NCBI RefSeq assembly: GCF_014863605.1
Contig: NZ_CP062252.1
Span: 1,001,001 to 1,065,000, forward strand
Reading direction: 5' to 3'
From: Pseudomonas allokribbensis
GTDB taxonomy: Bacteria > Pseudomonadota > Gammaproteobacteria > Pseudomonadales > Pseudomonadaceae
DNA: 64,000 nucleotides
Shown here one piece after another: positions 33,515 to 45,713 of the stretch. Every line of letters starts with the position of its first letter. Position 1 is the stretch's first letter. Below the pieces are notes generated by a model. That model was not told the origin of the DNA. It was given only the letters and a program-made list of their open reading frames with translations, and searched no databases. A program made the position numbers and the translations under genes.

Positions 33515-34311
33515 TGCGCAGAATTTCATTAATAGAACGCGTGCGTCGATTCGGCGAGTCAGCCATCGACGCTGTCGCGGTATTCGGTCGGGCGACCCTG
33601 TTCCTGTTTCATGCCCTGCTGGGCCGGGGCGGCATCAGCGGTGGTTTCGGCCTGCTGGTCAAGCAATTGCACTCAGTCGGCGTGATGTCGCTGGTGATCA
33701 TCGTGGTGTCCGGGATCTTCATCGGCATGGTGCTGGCGCTGCAAGGCTTCAGTATTCTGTCGAGCTATGGTTCGGAGCAGGCGGTGGGGCAGATGGTTGC
33801 CTTGACCCTGCTGCGTGAACTGGGTCCGGTGGTGACGGCGCTGCTGTTCGCCGGTCGTGCCGGTTCGGCGCTGACGGCGGAAATCGGCAACATGAAGTCC
33901 ACCGAGCAGTTGTCCAGCCTGGAAATGATCGGTGTGGACCCGCTCAAGTACATCATTGCCCCGCGTCTGTGGGCCGGTTTCATTTCCCTGCCGGTGCTGG
34001 CGATGATCTTCAGCGTGGTCGGCATCTGGGGCGGTTCCTGGGTCGCGGTCGACTGGCTGGGCGTCTATGAAGGCTCCTACTGGGCGAACATGCAGAACAG
34101 CGTGAACTTCTCCAGCGATGTGCTCAACGGCGTGATCAAAAGTATCGTTTTCGCCTTTGTCGTGACCTGGATCGCCGTATTCCAAGGCTATGACTGTGAG
34201 CCCACTTCCGAGGGGATCAGTCGTGCCACCACCAAGACCGTAGTGTTTGCCTCGCTGGCAGTGCTCGGCCTGGACTTTATTCTGACCGCTTTGATGTTTG
34301 GAGATTTCTGA
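33514..34311 (+). CDS. mlaE: Phospholipid ABC transporter permease MlaE
   Basis: 265 aa with about six hydrophobic helices. The family motifs [27 protein letters not shown] and the C-terminal [20 protein letters not shown] region are clear. MlaE dimers form the lipid channel beneath the MlaD ring. Stop and next start overlap by one base with mlaD. Confidence 0.97.
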   Translation: MRRISLIERVRRFGESAIDAVAVFGRATLFLFHALLGRGGISGGFGLLVKQLHSVGVMSLVIIVVSGIFIGMVLALQGFSILSSYGSEQAVGQMVALTLLRELGPVVTALLFAGRAGSALTAEIGNMKSTEQLSSLEMIGVDPLKYIIAPRLWAGFISLPVLAMIFSVVGIWGGSWVAVDWLGVYEGSYWANMQNSVNFSSDVLNGVIKSIVFAFVVTWIAVFQGYDCEPTSEGISRATTKTVVFASLAVLGLDFILTALMFGDF

Positions 34312-34778
34312 TGCAAAACCGCACCCTGGAAATCGGTGTCGGCCTGTTCCTGCTGGCAGGGATCCTGGCCTTGTTGCTGCTTGCCCTGCGGGTCAGTGGC
34401 CTGTCTCCGACGTCCACCACCGACAGCTATAAACTTTACGCGTACTTCGACAATATCGCCGGTTTGACGGTCAGAGCCAAAGTGACCATGGCCGGTGTGA
34501 CCATCGGCAAGGTCACGGCGATCGATCTGGACCGCGACAGTTTCACCGGTCGGGTAACGTTGCTGGTGGACAAGAAGGTCGACAACCTGCCGACTGACTC
34601 CACAGCGTCTATCCTCACCGCTGGCCTGTTGGGCGAGAAGTACATCGGTATCAGCGTGGGCGGGGAAGAAACCCGCCTCAAGGATGGTGGAACCATCCAC
34701 GACACGCAGTCGTCACTGGTACTGGAAGACCTGATCGGTAAATTCCTGCTCAATACCGTTAGCAAAGACGCCAAATGA
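34311..34778 (+). CDS. mlaD: Outer membrane lipid asymmetry protein MlaD
   Basis: 155 aa, one N-terminal helix (IGVGLFLLAGILALLLLALRV) and an MCE domain (YAYFDNIAGLTVRAKVTMAGVTIGKV). Six copies form the hexameric ring on MlaE. Followed by mlaC after 11 nt. Confidence 0.96.
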   Translation: MQNRTLEIGVGLFLLAGILALLLLALRVSGLSPTSTTDSYKLYAYFDNIAGLTVRAKVTMAGVTIGKVTAIDLDRDSFTGRVTLLVDKKVDNLPTDSTASILTAGLLGEKYIGISVGGEETRLKDGGTIHDTQSSLVLEDLIGKFLLNTVSKDAK

Positions 34779-34789
34779 GGAGCTTTTGA

Positions 34790-35440
34790 ATGATCTCTAC
34801 CTTGCGACGTGGCCTGTTGGTGTTGCTGGCGGCACTGCCGCTGGTGGCTAACGCCGTGGCGGCGCCTTCGGCGCACGACCTGGTTCAGGACACCACCAAA
34901 CGGATGTTGGCCGATCTGGCCGCCAATAAAGAGAAGTACAAGCAGGACCCGAACGACTTCTACGCGGCGCTGAACAGCATCGTCGGACCGGTCGTGGATG
35001 CCGAGGGCATTTCCAAGAGCATCATGACGGTCAAGTATTCGCGCAAGGCAACACCGGCGCAGATGAAGACTTTCGAGGAAAACTTCAAGAAAGGCCTGTT
35101 CCAGTTCTATGGCAACGCCTTGCTCGAATACAACAACCAGGGCATCACTGTTGATCCGGCCAAGGACGAGTCGGGCGATCGCACCAGCGTCGGCATGACC
35201 GTCAAGGGCAGCAACGGCGCGATCTACCCGGTGTCGTACACGCTCGAGAAGATCAATGGCGAGTGGAAACTGCGCAACGTGATCATCAACGGCATCAACA
35301 TCGGCAAGCTGTTCCGCGATCAGTTCGCCGATGCAATGCAGCGCAACGGCAACGACCTGGACAAGACCATCAACGGTTGGGCCGGGGAAGTGGCCAAGGC
35401 CAAGCAGTCGGCTGAACAGAACGGAAAGCCTGCCCAATGA
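34790..35440 (+). CDS. mlaC: Periplasmic phospholipid-binding protein MlaC
   Basis: 216 aa with a Sec signal peptide (LRRGLLVLLAALPLVANAVA). The MlaC/Ttg2D domain follows (YKQDPNDFYAALNSIVGPVVD, RKATPAQMKTFEENFKKGLFQFYG). It shuttles phospholipids between the MlaA-porin complex and MlaFEDB. Its stop overlaps mlaB by 4 nt. Confidence 0.96.
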   Translation: MISTLRRGLLVLLAALPLVANAVAAPSAHDLVQDTTKRMLADLAANKEKYKQDPNDFYAALNSIVGPVVDAEGISKSIMTVKYSRKATPAQMKTFEENFKKGLFQFYGNALLEYNNQGITVDPAKDESGDRTSVGMTVKGSNGAIYPVSYTLEKINGEWKLRNVIINGINIGKLFRDQFADAMQRNGNDLDKTINGWAGEVAKAKQSAEQNGKPAQ

Positions 35441-35742
35441 CCGAGTCGGCCATTCGTCTGGACGCCGCCAGTGAGCTGCAACTCACTGGCGTGCTGGATT
35501 ACCGCACCGGTCCCGGCCTTCGGGAGCAGGGCCGGGCGCTGATCAAATCGTGCAATGCCCCGGCATTGGTGATCGATTGCTCGGCAGTGGAAAAGTCCAG
35601 CAGCGTCGGCCTGTCGTTGCTGCTGTGCTTCATTCGTGATGCGAAAGCCGCCGGCAAGGCCGTCAGCATCCGCGGGATGCCCGAAGACATGCGTGAAATT
35701 GCTCAGGTCAGCGAGCTGACCGAGCTGTTGGCGCAACCCTGA
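35437..35742 (+). CDS. mlaB: STAS-domain protein MlaB
   Basis: 101 aa STAS domain (LTGVLDYRTGPGLREQG, LVIDCSAVEKSSSVGLSLLL with the conserved Ser/Thr loop). MlaB binds MlaF and controls assembly and activity of the transporter. Last gene before a terminator. Confidence 0.94.
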   Translation: MTESAIRLDAASELQLTGVLDYRTGPGLREQGRALIKSCNAPALVIDCSAVEKSSSVGLSLLLCFIRDAKAAGKAVSIRGMPEDMREIAQVSELTELLAQP

Positions 35743-35758
35743 ACCCGCATCTGTAAAG

Positions 35759-35811
35759 AAGCCCCCCGTCAGAGTCCTGCGCAGCGGGGTTCGCAGGCGC
35801 GGGGCTTTTTT
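35759..35811 (+). terminator. Rho-independent terminator after mlaB
   Basis: AAGCCCC (35759-35765) pairs with GGGGCTT (35801-35807), enclosing a second stem CCTGCG/CGCAGG (35776-35781, 35792-35797), with six T at 35806-35811. It closes the mla operon. Confidence 0.85.
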
Positions 35812-35857
35812 GTATGATGTCCGACCCGTGCGCACAGGGCGCCGATTGAGGTTGAGC

Positions 35858-36097
35858 ATGCAGGCCGTAGAAGTGAAGAGCTTCCTTGAAGCAAATCTGC
35901 CCGGAACCCGGGTGGAAGTTGAAGGCGAAGGCTGCAACTTTCAGCTGAACGTGATTAGCGATGAACTGGCGGCGTTGAGCCCGGTCAAGCGTCAGCAAAG
36001 CATCTATGCCCATTTGAACCCATGGATCGCCGATGGCAGCATCCACGCGGTCACTATGAAATTTTTCAGCAGCGCGGCCTGGGCCGAGCGCACCTGA
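35858..36097 (+). CDS. ibaG: BolA family protein IbaG
   Basis: 79 aa BolA-like protein (LPGTRVEVEGEGCNFQLNVISDEL with conserved Cys, and IHAVTMKFFS C-terminus). BolA-type proteins bind [2Fe-2S] glutaredoxins. It always lies between mla genes and murA in gamma-proteobacteria. The ATG at 35858 begins the conserved region; upstream codons overlap the terminator. 22 nt before murA. Confidence 0.93.
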   Translation: MQAVEVKSFLEANLPGTRVEVEGEGCNFQLNVISDELAALSPVKRQQSIYAHLNPWIADGSIHAVTMKFFSSAAWAERT

Positions 36098-36104
36098 GCC
36101 CTAG

Positions 36105-37385
<1,281 letters not shown>

Positions 37386-37456
37386 TCGCTGCATCTGGAC
37401 ACAGGGAAGTGTCCGTTGAATTCGTTTTGATCGGGGGTGGTAACGCCCTCGATGTA

Positions 37457-37482
37457 TGTCCGGCGCCGATTGCGACCGGACA
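37457..37482 (+). other. Stem-loop in the murA-hisG gap
   Basis: TGTCCGG (37457-37463) pairs with CCGGACA (37476-37482), loop of 12 nt, 30 nt before the hisG ATG. A second small stem GGACAC/GTGTCC is at 37397-37414. Neither has a T tract. They may affect hisG leader RNA. Confidence 0.4.
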
Positions 37483-37512
37483 TGAGTACCTTGATAAGGA
37501 CTGACGTTTCCC

Positions 37513-38148
37513 ATGTTGACCATCGCACTGTCCAAGGGCCGCATCCTTGACGACACCCTGCCGCTTCTCGCCGAAGCGGGCATCGTGCCGACCGAGAATC
37601 CGGACAAGAGCCGCAAGCTGATCATTCCCACGACTCAGGAAGACGTACGCCTGTTGATCGTGCGTGCCACCGACGTGCCGACCTATGTCGAGCATGGCGC
37701 GGCCGACCTCGGCGTTGCCGGTAAAGACGTGCTGATGGAATACACCGGGCAAGGCCTGTACGAGCCGCTGGACCTGCAGATCGCCCAGTGCAAGCTGATG
37801 ACCGCCGGCAAGATCGGTGCTGTCGAGCCCAAGGGCCGTCTGCGCGTTGCGACCAAGTTCGTCAACGTTGCCAAGCGTTACTACGCCGAACAGGGCCGTC
37901 AGGTCGACATCATCAAGCTGTACGGCTCGATGGAACTGGCACCGCTGATCGGTCTGGCCGACAAGATCATCGACGTGGTCGACACCGGCAACACTCTGCG
38001 TGCCAATGGTCTGGAACCCCAGGAACTGATCGCCACGATCAGCTCGCGTCTGGTGGTCAATAAAGCTTCGATGAAAATGCAACACGCCCGAATCCAGGCG
38101 TTGATCGACACCCTGCGCAAGGCAGTGGAGTCTCGACACCGCGGCTGA
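37513..38148 (+). CDS. hisG: ATP phosphoribosyltransferase, short form
   Basis: 211 aa, first enzyme of histidine synthesis. [17 protein letters not shown], the [20 protein letters not shown] block and the PRPP loop [13 protein letters not shown] are present. The length is that of HisG-S, which lacks the C-terminal regulatory domain and needs HisZ, a HisRS-like subunit encoded elsewhere, for activity and histidine feedback. Confidence 0.96.
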   Translation: MLTIALSKGRILDDTLPLLAEAGIVPTENPDKSRKLIIPTTQEDVRLLIVRATDVPTYVEHGAADLGVAGKDVLMEYTGQGLYEPLDLQIAQCKLMTAGKIGAVEPKGRLRVATKFVNVAKRYYAEQGRQVDIIKLYGSMELAPLIGLADKIIDVVDTGNTLRANGLEPQELIATISSRLVVNKASMKMQHARIQALIDTLRKAVESRHRG

Positions 38149-38155
38149 TGTACCT

Positions 38156-38250
38156 GCGCGACCTTGAGTCGCGCCCGTCTATCCGCCTCATAGCCAGAAT
38201 CTCAGGTGCCCAAGCGGAAACGACTGCTAAGTTAGGGCGCCTGAGTTTTT
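38156..38250 (+). terminator. Terminator/attenuator-like structure between hisG and hisD
   Basis: A small stem GCGCGAC/GTCGCGC (38156-38174) is followed by CTCAGGTGCCC (38201-38211) pairing with GGGCGCCTGAG (38235-38245, one G-U pair) and then five T (38246-38250), 24 nt before the hisD ATG. This is the form of a Rho-independent terminator inside an otherwise continuous his gene series. Confidence 0.55.
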
Positions 38251-38273
38251 GCCATTCCTATGAGGCTCTCGCT

Positions 38274-39599
38274 ATGACCGCACCGACTGCAATTCGCCGA
38301 CTCAACGCTGCTGACCCGGATTTCGCGCATCATCTGGATCATCTGCTGAGCTGGGAAAGTGTGTCTGACGACTCGGTCAATCAGCGGGTGCTGGACATCA
38401 TCAAGGCTGTGCGCGAGCGCGGTGACGCGGCGCTGGTCGAATTCACCCAGAAGTTCGACGGCCTCGAAGTCGCCTCAATGGCGGACTTGATCCTGCCGCG
38501 CGAGCGCCTGGAACTGGCCCTGACTCGCATCACCGCACCGCAACGCGAAGCGCTGGAAAAAGCCGCCGCCCGCGTTCGCAGCTATCACGAAAAACAGAAG
38601 CAGGATTCCTGGAGCTACACTGAAGCCGACGGTACGGTGCTGGGCCAGAAAGTCACGCCACTGGACCGCGCTGGTCTGTACGTGCCGGGCGGCAAGGCGT
38701 CGTATCCGTCGTCGGTATTGATGAACGCGATTCCGGCCAAGGTTGCCGGCGTGACCGAAGTGGTCATGGTGGTGCCGACCCCGCGTGGCGAGGTCAACGA
38801 GCTGGTGCTGGCGGCGGCGTGCATCGCCGGTGTCGACCGGGTGTTCACCATCGGCGGCGCCCAGGCCGTTGCGGCGCTGGCCTACGGTACTGAAAGCGTG
38901 CCGCAGGTGGACAAGGTCGTCGGCCCGGGCAACATCTATGTGGCCACCGCCAAGCGTCACGTATTCGGTCAGGTCGGCATCGACATGATCGCCGGCCCGT
39001 CGGAAATCCTCGTGGTGTGCGATGGCCAGACCGATCCGGACTGGATCGCCATGGACCTGTTCTCCCAGGCCGAGCACGACGAAGACGCCCAGGCGATTCT
39101 GGTCAGCCCGGACGCCGAGTTCCTCGACAAAGTGGCCGCCAGCATCGACAAACTGTTGCCGACCATGGATCGCGCCACCATCATCGAAACTTCGATCAAT
39201 GGTCGCGGTGCACTGATCCACGTGCGCGACATGGCCCAGGCCATCGAAGTTGCCAACCGCATCGCCCCGGAACACCTTGAGCTGTCGGTCGCCGACCCGG
39301 AGGCCTGGCTGCCGCAGATCCGCCACGCTGGCGCGATCTTCATGGGCCGCCACACCTCCGAAGCGCTGGGCGACTACTGCGCAGGTCCGAACCACGTGTT
39401 GCCGACCTCCGGTACCGCGCGTTTCTCCTCGCCGCTGGGTGTGTACGACTTTCAGAAACGCTCGTCGATCATCTTTTGCTCCGAGGCCGGTGCTTCCGAA
39501 CTGGGCAAGACCGCATCGATCCTGGCCCGTGGCGAATCGCTGAGCGCCCACGCTCGCAGCGCCGAGTACCGCATCAAAGACGAAGTGAAGGGGAACTGA
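38274..39599 (+). CDS. hisD: Histidinol dehydrogenase
   Basis: 441 aa zinc enzyme for the last two steps of histidine synthesis. [31 protein letters not shown] and the catalytic APEHLEL motif are conserved, as is GPSEILV. The ATG at 38274 is taken because [12 protein letters not shown] starts the conserved part; the open frame runs back into hisG through the hairpin. 2 nt before hisC. Confidence 0.97.
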   Translation: MTAPTAIRRLNAADPDFAHHLDHLLSWESVSDDSVNQRVLDIIKAVRERGDAALVEFTQKFDGLEVASMADLILPRERLELALTRITAPQREALEKAAARVRSYHEKQKQDSWSYTEADGTVLGQKVTPLDRAGLYVPGGKASYPSSVLMNAIPAKVAGVTEVVMVVPTPRGEVNELVLAAACIAGVDRVFTIGGAQAVAALAYGTESVPQVDKVVGPGNIYVATAKRHVFGQVGIDMIAGPSEILVVCDGQTDPDWIAMDLFSQAEHDEDAQAILVSPDAEFLDKVAASIDKLLPTMDRATIIETSINGRGALIHVRDMAQAIEVANRIAPEHLELSVADPEAWLPQIRHAGAIFMGRHTSEALGDYCAGPNHVLPTSGTARFSSPLGVYDFQKRSSIIFCSEAGASELGKTASILARGESLSAHARSAEYRIKDEVKGN

Positions 39600-39601
39600 A
39601 C

Positions 39602-40654
39602 ATGAGTAAATTCTGGAGCCCGTTCGTCAAGGATCTGGTGCCTTACGTGCCGGGCGAGCAGCCGAAGCTGACCCGCCTGGTCAAACTCAACACCAACGAA
39701 AACCCGTACGGCCCGTCGCCAAAAGCCCTGGCGGCGATGCAGACCGAACTCAACGACAACCTGCGCCTGTACCCGGACCCGAACAGCGACCTGCTGAAAA
39801 ACGCCGTCGCCAAATACTACGGCGTGCAGAGCAATCAGGTGTTCCTCGGCAACGGTTCGGACGAAGTGCTGGCGCACATCTTCCACGGCCTGCTGCAACA
39901 CGATCAGCCGCTGCTGTTCCCGGATATCAGCTACAGCTTCTATCCGGTCTACTGCGGCCTTTACGGCATCAAGTTCGACGCGGTGCCGCTGGACGCGCAG
40001 TTCCGGATCAACCCGGCTGACTACGCCAAACCGAACGGCGGGATCATTTTCCCCAACCCGAACGCGCCGACCGGTTGCCTGTTGGCGCTGGAAGCCGTCG
40101 AACAAATCCTCAAGGCCAGCCCGGATTCAGTGGTGGTGGTCGATGAGGCCTACATCGACTTCGGCGGCGAAACCGCGATCAGTCTGGTGGACCGTTATCC
40201 GAACCTGCTGGTGACTCAGACCTTGTCCAAGTCCCGTTCGCTGGCGGGTCTGCGGGTCGGTCTGGCGGTCGGGCATCCGGACCTGATCGAGGCGCTGGAG
40301 CGGATCAAGAACAGCTTCAACTCCTACCCGATCGATCGCATGGCCAATGTCGGCGCGGCGGCAGCGTTCGAGGATCGCGAATACTTCGACAAGACCTGTG
40401 CACTGGTCATCGAGAGTCGCGAATGGGTGGTTGCCCAGTTGCAGGCCAAAGGCTTTGAAGTGCTGCCGTCAGCGGCAAACTTCATCTTCGCCCGGCATCC
40501 GCAACACGATGCGGCAGGGCTGGCGGCCAAGCTGCGAGAGCAGGGTGTGATCGTGCGCCACTTCAAGCAGGAACGGATTGCCCAGTTCCTGCGGATCTCG
40601 ATCGGCACGCCGGAGCAGAATCAGGCGTTGATCGACGGTCTCGGCGACCTCTGA
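39602..40654 (+). CDS. hisC: Histidinol-phosphate aminotransferase
   Basis: 350 aa PLP enzyme of aspartate aminotransferase fold. [11 protein letters not shown], the FPNPNAPTG loop, [10 protein letters not shown] and the PLP-Lys motif [14 protein letters not shown] are visible. It converts imidazole acetol phosphate to histidinol phosphate. Confidence 0.96.
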   Translation: MSKFWSPFVKDLVPYVPGEQPKLTRLVKLNTNENPYGPSPKALAAMQTELNDNLRLYPDPNSDLLKNAVAKYYGVQSNQVFLGNGSDEVLAHIFHGLLQHDQPLLFPDISYSFYPVYCGLYGIKFDAVPLDAQFRINPADYAKPNGGIIFPNPNAPTGCLLALEAVEQILKASPDSVVVVDEAYIDFGGETAISLVDRYPNLLVTQTLSKSRSLAGLRVGLAVGHPDLIEALERIKNSFNSYPIDRMANVGAAAAFEDREYFDKTCALVIESREWVVAQLQAKGFEVLPSAANFIFARHPQHDAAGLAAKLREQGVIVRHFKQERIAQFLRISIGTPEQNQALIDGLGDL

Positions 40655-40663
40655 CTTGCCGAT

Positions 40664-40699
40664 AAAAAGACGGGAGCGAATTCGCTCCCGTCTTTTTTT
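40664..40699. terminator. Bidirectional terminator between hisC and algW
   Basis: A 34-nt perfect palindrome (40664-40697, centre GAATTC) with A run on the left and T run on the right, so it can stop transcription from hisC and from the convergent algW. Confidence 0.92.
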
Positions 40700-40703
40700 G
40701 TAC

Positions 40704-41858
40704 TTACTCTTCTTCTTTTACTGGCGCCGGCGGCGGACGCAGACCGATCTCGGCGGTCAGCTTCAACTCCTTGCCATTGCGCATCACCTGAATCGTGACC
40801 TTGTCGGTCGGTTTGATCCGCGCCACCTGGTTCATCGACTTGCGGCCATCACCAGCCGGTTCGCCGTCGATGCTGAGAATCACGTCACCCAGTTGCAGGC
40901 CGGCCTTTTGCGCCGGGCCGTCGCGGAAAATCCCCGCCACCACGATCCCCGGACGTCCGGACAGACCGAACGACTCCGCCAGTTCTTGGGTCAGCGGTTG
41001 CACTTCAATGCCCAGCCAGCCACGAATCACCTGACCGTGCTCGATGATCGACTTCATCACTTCCATCGCCAGCTTCACCGGGATCGCAAAACCGATGCCT
41101 TGCGAGCCGCCGGACTTGGAGAAAATCGCTGTGTTGATGCCGGTGAGGTTGCCGTTGGCATCCACCAGTGCGCCGCCGGAGTTGCCCGGGTTGATCGCCG
41201 CGTCGGTCTGGATGAAGTCTTCGTAGTTGTTCAGGCCGAGCTGGTTACGGCCGGTGGCACTGATGATGCCCATGGTCACGGTCTGGCCGACCCCGAACGG
41301 GTTGCCGATGGCGAGGGCGACGTCGCCGATGCGGATGTTGTCGGAACGGCCGACAGTGATCGACGGCAGGGTTTTCAGGTCGATCTTCAAGACGGCGAGG
41401 TCGGTTTCCGGGTCGCTGCCGATCACGCGGGCCAGGGTTTCACGACCGTCCTTGAGCGCCACGACAATCTGGTCGGCGCCGGTGGTGACGTGGTTGTTGG
41501 TCAGGATGTAGCCTTCCGGGCTCATGATCACGCCGGAACCGAGGCTCGACTCCATGCGTTTCTGCTTCGGCGAGTTGTCCCCGAAGAAACGACGGAACTG
41601 CGGGTCTTCGAACAGCGGATGGCTCGGCTTGTTGATGACTTTGGTGGTGTAGAGGTTGACCACCGACGGCGCGGCGATGACCACGGCGTCGGCATAGGAC
41701 ACCGGCCCCTGCTGCGTGCTGGTGGTCTGCGGGGCCTGATGCAGGTTGACGTCGAGGCTCGGAAGCCCGACCCACTGCGGGTAACGCTGAATAATCAACA
41801 GAGCGATAAGCACGCCGGCCAACAGCGGCCAGCCGAAAAAACGCAGCGCCTTGAGCAT
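40704..41858 (-). CDS. algW: Serine protease AlgW (DegS-like)
   Basis: 384 aa. An N-terminal membrane anchor (WPLLAGVLIALLII) holds a periplasmic trypsin-like domain with triad H123 (LTNNHVTTG), D153 (DLAVLKI) and S227 (NPGNSGGALVD), followed by one PDZ domain. AlgW starts regulated proteolysis of the anti-sigma factor MucA when misfolded outer-membrane proteins bind the PDZ, which frees AlgU (alginate and envelope stress). One PDZ and the anchor separate it from MucD/DegP. Confidence 0.95.
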   Translation of the reverse strand: MLKALRFFGWPLLAGVLIALLIIQRYPQWVGLPSLDVNLHQAPQTTSTQQGPVSYADAVVIAAPSVVNLYTTKVINKPSHPLFEDPQFRRFFGDNSPKQKRMESSLGSGVIMSPEGYILTNNHVTTGADQIVVALKDGRETLARVIGSDPETDLAVLKIDLKTLPSITVGRSDNIRIGDVALAIGNPFGVGQTVTMGIISATGRNQLGLNNYEDFIQTDAAINPGNSGGALVDANGNLTGINTAIFSKSGGSQGIGFAIPVKLAMEVMKSIIEHGQVIRGWLGIEVQPLTQELAESFGLSGRPGIVVAGIFRDGPAQKAGLQLGDVILSIDGEPAGDGRKSMNQVARIKPTDKVTIQVMRNGKELKLTAEIGLRPPPAPVKEEE

Positions 41859-41961
41859 TAAGCACGTCCTGGAAAAGTTGCAGGCGGGGTCAGACCGCCC
41901 ATAATGTCGCGCATTATACGAGGCCGCGCGTGCCTCTGAACGGGATATTTAGGAGTCTTTC

Positions 41962-42720
41962 ATGGCCGTCGCCCTGAGCACCCTGGTCGAAGAAGCCGAC
42001 CGTTACCTCGGCAGTGCGAAAATTGCCGATTATTGCCCCAACGGCCTGCAGGTCGAGGGCCGCCCGCAAGTGATGCGCATCGTCAGCGGCGTCACGGCCA
42101 GCCAGGCGCTGCTCGATGCCGCCGTCGAAGCCGAGGCCGATCTGGTGCTGGTGCATCATGGTTACTTCTGGAAGGGTGAGAACCCGTGCGTCACCGGCAT
42201 GAAGCAGCGGCGCCTGAAAACCTTGCTCAAACACGACATCAGTCTGCTGGCGTATCACCTGCCGCTGGATCTGCACCCGGACGTCGGCAACAACGTGCAA
42301 CTGGCCCGGCAGCTCGACATTACCGTCGAAGGGCCGCTGGATCCGGACAACCTGAAGATCGTCGGCCTGGTCGGTTCGCTGGACGAACCGGTGACCGCCC
42401 GCGACTTCGCCCGTCGCGTGCAGGAACGCATGGGCCGCGAGCCGCTATTGGTTGAAGGCAGTGCGATGATCCGTCGGGTCGGCTGGTGCACCGGCGGCGG
42501 TCAGGGCTACATCGACAACGCCATCGCTGCCGGCGTCGATCTGTTCCTCAGCGGTGAAGCCTCCGAGCAGACGTTCCACAGCGCCCGGGAAAACGACATC
42601 AGCTTCATCGCCGCCGGCCACCACGCCACCGAACGCTACGGCGTGCAGGCGCTGGGTGACTATCTGGCGAAGCGTTTCGCCCTGGAACACATCTTCATCG
42701 ACTGCCCGAATCCGATCTGA
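41962..42720 (+). CDS. Nif3-like dinuclear metal-centre protein
   Basis: 252 aa NIF3/YbgI family. Metal-binding residues lie in VLVHHGYFWKG, the DLHPDVGNN segment and GHHATERYG near the C terminus. YbgI-type proteins form hexameric toroids; a GTP cyclohydrolase I-like or hydrolase activity has been proposed for the family but the role is unsettled. GGAGTC precedes the ATG. Divergent from algW. Confidence 0.92.
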   Translation: MAVALSTLVEEADRYLGSAKIADYCPNGLQVEGRPQVMRIVSGVTASQALLDAAVEAEADLVLVHHGYFWKGENPCVTGMKQRRLKTLLKHDISLLAYHLPLDLHPDVGNNVQLARQLDITVEGPLDPDNLKIVGLVGSLDEPVTARDFARRVQERMGREPLLVEGSAMIRRVGWCTGGGQGYIDNAIAAGVDLFLSGEASEQTFHSARENDISFIAAGHHATERYGVQALGDYLAKRFALEHIFIDCPNPI

Positions 42721-42869
42721 CTTTTCCCTGAAAAGCACCCGAACGAGCGGGCATATTCATATGCCCTTTCGATCTAGTTGGCGTCCTGATTAGAAGGGGT
42801 CGCTGTGCTAGGATTCCCCGCTCGAACACGGCCCGCTGGCCGTTCATAAGAAAGCTTTCGTGAGTAGCC

Positions 42870-43787
42870 ATGGTCGACAAACTGACGCATCTGAAACAGC
42901 TGGAGGCGGAAAGCATCCACATCATCCGCGAGGTGGCCGCCGAGTTCGACAACCCGGTGATGCTGTACTCCATCGGTAAAGACTCCGCCGTGATGCTGCA
43001 TCTGGCACGCAAGGCGTTCTTCCCGGGCAAACTGCCGTTTCCGGTGATGCACGTCGACACGCAGTGGAAATTCCAGGAAATGTACAAGTTCCGCGACAAG
43101 ATGGTCGAAGAGCTTGGCCTGGACCTGATCACCCACGTCAACCCGGATGGCGTTGCGCAGGGCATCAACCCGTTCACCCACGGCAGCGCCAAACACACCG
43201 ACATCATGAAGACCGAGGGCCTGAAGCAGGCACTCGACAAGCATGGTTTCGACGCCGCCTTCGGCGGTGCCCGTCGCGATGAAGAGAAGTCCCGCGCCAA
43301 GGAGCGCGTCTACTCGTTCCGCGACAGCAAACACCGCTGGGACCCGAAGAACCAGCGTCCGGAGCTGTGGAACGTCTACAACGGCAAGGTCAACAAGGGC
43401 GAATCCATTCGTGTGTTCCCGCTGTCGAACTGGACCGAACTGGACATCTGGCAGTACATCTACCTCGAAGGCATCCCGATCGTACCGCTGTACTTCGCCG
43501 CCGAACGCGAAGTGATCGAGAAGAACGGCACGCTGATCATGATCGACGACGAGCGCATCCTCGAGCACCTGTCCGATGAGGACAAGGCGCGCATCGTCAA
43601 AAAGAAAGTGCGTTTCCGTACCCTTGGCTGCTACCCGTTGACGGGCGCGGTGGAGTCCGAGGCCGAAAGCCTGACGGACATCATTCAGGAAATGCTCCTG
43701 ACGCGAACTTCCGAGCGCCAGGGCCGGGTCATCGACCACGATGGCGCAGGCTCGATGGAAGATAAAAAACGTCAGGGTTATTTCTAA
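42870..43787 (+). CDS. cysD: Sulfate adenylyltransferase subunit 2
   Basis: 305 aa PAPS-reductase-fold enzyme that makes APS from ATP and sulfate. The PP-loop [18 protein letters not shown] and the [16 protein letters not shown] block are typical. It works with the GTPase subunit CysN; 9 nt before cysNC. Confidence 0.97.
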   Translation: MVDKLTHLKQLEAESIHIIREVAAEFDNPVMLYSIGKDSAVMLHLARKAFFPGKLPFPVMHVDTQWKFQEMYKFRDKMVEELGLDLITHVNPDGVAQGINPFTHGSAKHTDIMKTEGLKQALDKHGFDAAFGGARRDEEKSRAKERVYSFRDSKHRWDPKNQRPELWNVYNGKVNKGESIRVFPLSNWTELDIWQYIYLEGIPIVPLYFAAEREVIEKNGTLIMIDDERILEHLSDEDKARIVKKKVRFRTLGCYPLTGAVESEAESLTDIIQEMLLTRTSERQGRVIDHDGAGSMEDKKRQGYF

Positions 43788-43796
43788 GGGGTTGTC

Positions 43797-45695
43797 ATGT
43801 CTCACCAGTCTGATTTGATCAGCGAGGACATCCTCGCCTACCTGGGCCAGCACGAACGTAAAGAGCTGCTGCGCTTTTTGACCTGCGGTAACGTCGACGA
43901 CGGCAAGAGCACCCTGATCGGGCGCCTGCTGCACGACTCGAAGATGATCTATGAAGATCACCTCGAAGCCATCACCCGCGATTCGAAGAAAGTCGGCACC
44001 ACCGGTGACGACATCGACCTGGCATTGCTGGTCGACGGCCTGCAGGCCGAGCGCGAGCAGGGCATCACCATCGATGTCGCGTACCGCTATTTCTCCACCG
44101 CCAAGCGCAAATTCATCATCGCCGACACCCCCGGCCATGAGCAGTACACCCGCAACATGGCCACCGGTGCGTCCACCTGTGACCTGGCGATCATCCTGGT
44201 CGACGCCCGTTACGGCGTGCAGACCCAGACCCGTCGCCACAGCTTCATCGCATCCCTGCTGGGCATCAAGCACATCGTTGTCGCCATCAACAAGATGGAC
44301 CTCAAAGGCTTCGATCAGGGCGTGTTCGAGTCGATCAAGGCCGACTACCTGAAGTTCGCCGAAGGCTTGAAGATGAAGCCGACGAGCATGCACTTCGTGC
44401 CGATGTCCGCTCTGAAGGGCGACAACGTGGTGAACAAGTCCGAGCGCTCGCCGTGGTATACCGGCCAGTCGTTGATGGAAATCCTCGAGACCGTGGAAGT
44501 GGCGGGCGACCGCAACTTCACCGATCTGCGTTTCCCGGTGCAGTACGTCAACCGTCCGAACCTGAACTTCCGCGGTTTCGCCGGCACCCTGGCCAGCGGC
44601 ATCGTCAAGAAGGGCGACGAAGTCGTGGTCCTGCCTTCGGGCAAGAGCAGCCGCGTGAAATCCATCGTCACCTTCGAAGGTGAACTGGAACACGCAGGTC
44701 CTGGCCAGGCCGTGACGCTGACCATGGAAGACGAGATCGACATCTCCCGTGGCGACCTGCTGGTACACGCCGACAACGTCCCGCCGGTGACCGACAGCTT
44801 CGAAGCGATGCTGGTGTGGATGGCTGAAGAGCCGATGCTGCCGGGCAAGAAATACGACATCAAGCGCGCCACCAGTTACGTGCCGGGCTCCATCGCCAGC
44901 ATCGTCAACAAGGTCGACGTCAACACCCTCGAAGAAGGCCCGGCGAGCGCGTTGCAGCTCAACGAAATCGGCAAGGTCAGGATCGCGCTTGATGCGCCGA
45001 TCGCCCTCGACGGTTACGACAGCAACCGCACCACCGGCGCGTTCATCATCATTGACCGTTTGACCAACGGCACCGTTGGCGCCGGCATGATCGTCGCGCA
45101 GCCAGTGACCCATGGCACGGCTACGCACCACGGCAAGCTGGCCCATGTAGCGACCGAAGAGCGCGCTCAGCGTTTCGGTCAGCAACCGGCGACCGTGCTG
45201 TTCAGCGGCCTGTCCGGCGCTGGCAAGAGCACTTTGGCGTACGCGGTCGAGCGCAAACTGTTCGACCTCGGTCGTGCGGTGTTTGTGCTGGACGGCCAGA
45301 ACCTGCGTCACGACCTCAACAAAGGTCTGCCGCAGGATCGCGCCGGTCGCACCGAGAACTGGCGTCGTGCCGCGCATGTGGCGCGTCAGTTCAACGAAGC
45401 GGGTCTGCTGACGCTTGCTGCGTTTGTGGCGCCGAGTGCTGAAGGTCGTGAACAGGCGAAAGATCTGATCGGCAAGGAGCGTCTGCTGACGGTCTATGTC
45501 CAGGCTTCGCCGACTGTTTGCGCAGAGCGTGATCCGCAAGGGTTGTACGCTGCGGGTGGCGATAATATTCCGGGTGAGTCTTTCCCGTATGACGTGCCGT
45601 TGGATGCTGATCTGGTGATCGATACTCAGTCGTTGTCGCTGGATGAAAGTGTGAAGCAGGTGTTGGATCTGTTGCGTAAGCGTGGCGCGATTTAA
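43797..45695 (+). CDS. cysNC: Bifunctional sulfate adenylyltransferase subunit 1 / adenylylsulfate kinase
   Basis: 632 aa fusion. Residues 1-440 are an EF-Tu-like GTPase ([33 protein letters not shown]) that drives APS formation by CysD. From about residue 460 a CysC domain begins with Walker [11 protein letters not shown] and goes on with [13 protein letters not shown] and [13 protein letters not shown]; it phosphorylates APS to PAPS. This CysN-CysC fusion is normal in Pseudomonas. A terminator follows. Confidence 0.97.
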   Translation: MSHQSDLISEDILAYLGQHERKELLRFLTCGNVDDGKSTLIGRLLHDSKMIYEDHLEAITRDSKKVGTTGDDIDLALLVDGLQAEREQGITIDVAYRYFSTAKRKFIIADTPGHEQYTRNMATGASTCDLAIILVDARYGVQTQTRRHSFIASLLGIKHIVVAINKMDLKGFDQGVFESIKADYLKFAEGLKMKPTSMHFVPMSALKGDNVVNKSERSPWYTGQSLMEILETVEVAGDRNFTDLRFPVQYVNRPNLNFRGFAGTLASGIVKKGDEVVVLPSGKSSRVKSIVTFEGELEHAGPGQAVTLTMEDEIDISRGDLLVHADNVPPVTDSFEAMLVWMAEEPMLPGKKYDIKRATSYVPGSIASIVNKVDVNTLEEGPASALQLNEIGKVRIALDAPIALDGYDSNRTTGAFIIIDRLTNGTVGAGMIVAQPVTHGTATHHGKLAHVATEERAQRFGQQPATVLFSGLSGAGKSTLAYAVERKLFDLGRAVFVLDGQNLRHDLNKGLPQDRAGRTENWRRAAHVARQFNEAGLLTLAAFVAPSAEGREQAKDLIGKERLLTVYVQASPTVCAERDPQGLYAAGGDNIPGESFPYDVPLDADLVIDTQSLSLDESVKQVLDLLRKRGAI

Positions 45696-45713
45696 GCGTT
45701 AGCTGCCAATAAG

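Noticed and set aside
38148..38273. Histidine leader peptide between hisG and hisD
   Set aside because: The open frame across the gap shows no run of His codons.
42774..45539. 921-codon minus-strand open frame opposite cysD and cysNC
   Set aside because: It mirrors two certain genes exactly; long antisense frames are expected at this GC content.
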